Made by a program: the position numbers and the translations under genes. The notes below the pieces were generated by a model. That model saw nothing but the letters and a program-made list of their open reading frames with translations, had not been told where the DNA came from and did not search any database. 13,578 nt of DNA from Chloroflexota bacterium (lineage in GTDB: Bacteria > Chloroflexota > Anaerolineae > Anaerolineales > DRMV01), in assembly GCA_013154225.1 (NCBI GenBank), contig JAADCW010000016.1:1-13578 (forward strand), written 5' to 3'. Below, piece by piece: positions 12,830 to 13,578 of this stretch. The first letter of the stretch is position 1; every line of letters begins with the position of its first letter.

Positions 12830-12836
12830 AAAGTTG

Positions 12837-12879
12837 GCCTTGGTGTAAGGCGCCGCGCTGTGGCGCCTTCAATCTTTTT
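12837..12879 (+). promoter_or_regulatory. Possible attenuator in the permease leader
   Basis: A perfect 8-bp stem AAGGCGCC/GGCGCCTT (12847-12854, 12862-12869) is followed after CAATC by TTTTT (12875-12879), so it resembles an intrinsic terminator inside the leader. Upstream, GCCTT (12837-12841) can pair with AAGGC (12847-12851) instead, which would break the first stem. Two mutually exclusive hairpins are the layout of an attenuator. The six bases between stem and T-run weaken the case. Confidence 0.4.
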
Positions 12880-12898
12880 GCCAGCAGGTGGTGTTTCT

Positions 12899-13578
12899 AT
12901 GGCCCATTCTCGTCGGATGTCAGTAACCCTCAGCCGTGGCATGGGGCTGTTGGACGTGACCATGATCGGCGTGGGGGCGATGATCGGCGCCGGTATTTTC
13001 GGTCTTACCGGTATCGCAGCCGGGGAAGCAGGCCCCGTGGGCTTGCTGGTCGCCTTTTTCCTCAACGGCATCATCACCAGCCTCACAGGGCTGACGTACG
13101 CCGAATTAGGGGCTGCCATCCCCGAAGCGGGCGGCGGTTACCTTTGGGTACGCCACGGTCTTTCCCGCTTTTGGGGCTTTTTCGCGGGTTGGATTTCATG
13201 GTTTAGCCACTCGGTGGCCTGCAGCCTTTATGCGGTCATTTTCGGCACGTTTTTCATCGAATTGCTCAAACTGGCTGACATTCACTTCAGCCAAACGCCC
13301 ATTTTCCTGGGCCTGAGTGCGGAAGACATTGCCATCAAGGTCAGTGCGCTGGTTGTAGTGGCGCTCTTCATGTACATCAACCTCAAAGGTGCTTCGGAAA
13401 CCGGCACAGTGGGCAACATTGTGACGGTGTTCAAAATCATCGTCCTGCTCACCCTGGTCGGTTTCGGCATCAAGGCCATGATGAACATCCCCAACTGGCC
13501 TGACCACTTCCTGCGCGATCCCAGCCCCTTCCCCAACGGCGCTTGGGGCGTGCTCAGCGCCATGGGGCTGACGTTCGT
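12899..13578 (+). CDS. APC-superfamily amino-acid permease, N-terminal 226 residues (runs off the window)
   Basis: The ATG at 12899 opens a frame without a stop to the end of the window. The first membrane helix has the family motif GVGAMIGAGIF (24-34), where the unwound glycine-rich segment binds the substrate backbone in known APC transporters. A second landmark, YAELGAAIPEAGGGY (67-81), is the conserved loop region after helix 2. Further hydrophobic helices follow at about 90-125, 145-165 and 175-195, with the loop LKGASETGTVGN between the last two, as in APC permeases. The start is preceded by AGGTGG about 7 nt away. Full APC permeases have about 450-500 residues and 12 helices, so roughly half is missing. 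The substrate is not readable; cationic or neutral amino acids are both possible. It is transcribed away from the tRNA gene, from its own promoter and a structured leader. Confidence 0.88.
   Translation, partial: MAHSRRMSVTLSRGMGLLDVTMIGVGAMIGAGIFGLTGIAAGEAGPVGLLVAFFLNGIITSLTGLTYAELGAAIPEAGGGYLWVRHGLSRFWGFFAGWISWFSHSVACSLYAVIFGTFFIELLKLADIHFSQTPIFLGLSAEDIAIKVSALVVVALFMYINLKGASETGTVGNIVTVFKIIVLLTLVGFGIKAMMNIPNWPDHFLRDPSPFPNGAWGVLSAMGLTF

Noticed and set aside
12650..12898. tRNA-linked integration site or genomic island boundary at tRNA-Glu
   Set aside because: No integrase, no repeat of the tRNA 3' end elsewhere in the window, and ordinary genes on both sides.
12831..12898. T-box or known amino-acid riboswitch in the permease leader
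   Set aside because: The leader is only about 63 nt and has no T-box sequence or recognisable aptamer core; only a simple attenuator layout remains possible.

Overview
The window looks like a piece of a bacterial chromosome from Chloroflexota, most likely an Anaerolineae-type lineage. This is an inference from gene style: a very large soluble multi-GAF histidine kinase, GC-rich coding sequence with frequent CCGCGG, a CBS/TrkA_C-tailed ClC protein, and a small YgiT-type zinc protein. No marker gene in the window fixes the taxonomy. No CRISPR array, insertion sequence, phage gene or integrase was seen.

Layout. (1) Positions 1-499 (+) hold the 3' part of a membrane PAP2-family phosphatase that carries a one-base frameshift. 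(2) Positions 526-6010 (-) hold a three-gene signal-transduction operon, read right to left: a 1019-residue soluble kinase with several GAF domains, a receiver-GAF-histidine kinase, and a receiver plus winged-helix response regulator. The genes are tightly packed, and the last two overlap by 4 bp. (3) Divergent from this operon is a ClC chloride channel or exchanger with CBS and TrkA_C tails (6177-8246, +). The shared promoter region carries TGGCG direct repeats at a 10-bp pitch. A strong terminator and an unusual inverted-repeat noncoding stretch follow the gene. (4) Positions 8498-10208 (-) hold a two-gene operon: a histidine phosphatase, then ketopantoate reductase. (5) Positions 10400-11860 (+) hold a three-gene operon: a small four-cysteine zinc protein, an unrecognised protein made of two related halves, and a class II aldolase/adducin-family enzyme. 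(6) Positions 11987-12481 (-) hold a PaaI-like hotdog thioesterase. (7) tRNA-Glu(TTC) has its own promoter and terminator (12600-12746, +). (8) An APC-family amino-acid permease starts at 12899 (+) and runs off the window. A possible attenuator lies in its leader.

How the genes may work together. The three signalling proteins are probably one pathway. Cytosolic GAF domains sense a ligand or redox state, phosphate passes between the two kinases and the receivers, and the winged-helix regulator acts on DNA. The nearest candidate target is the shared promoter with the ClC gene, but that link is inferred. The other transcription units look like ordinary metabolic or transport genes, except the zinc protein / two-half protein / aldolase operon, whose joint purpose is not evident. 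That operon, the divergent control region and the permease leader deserve the closest second look.
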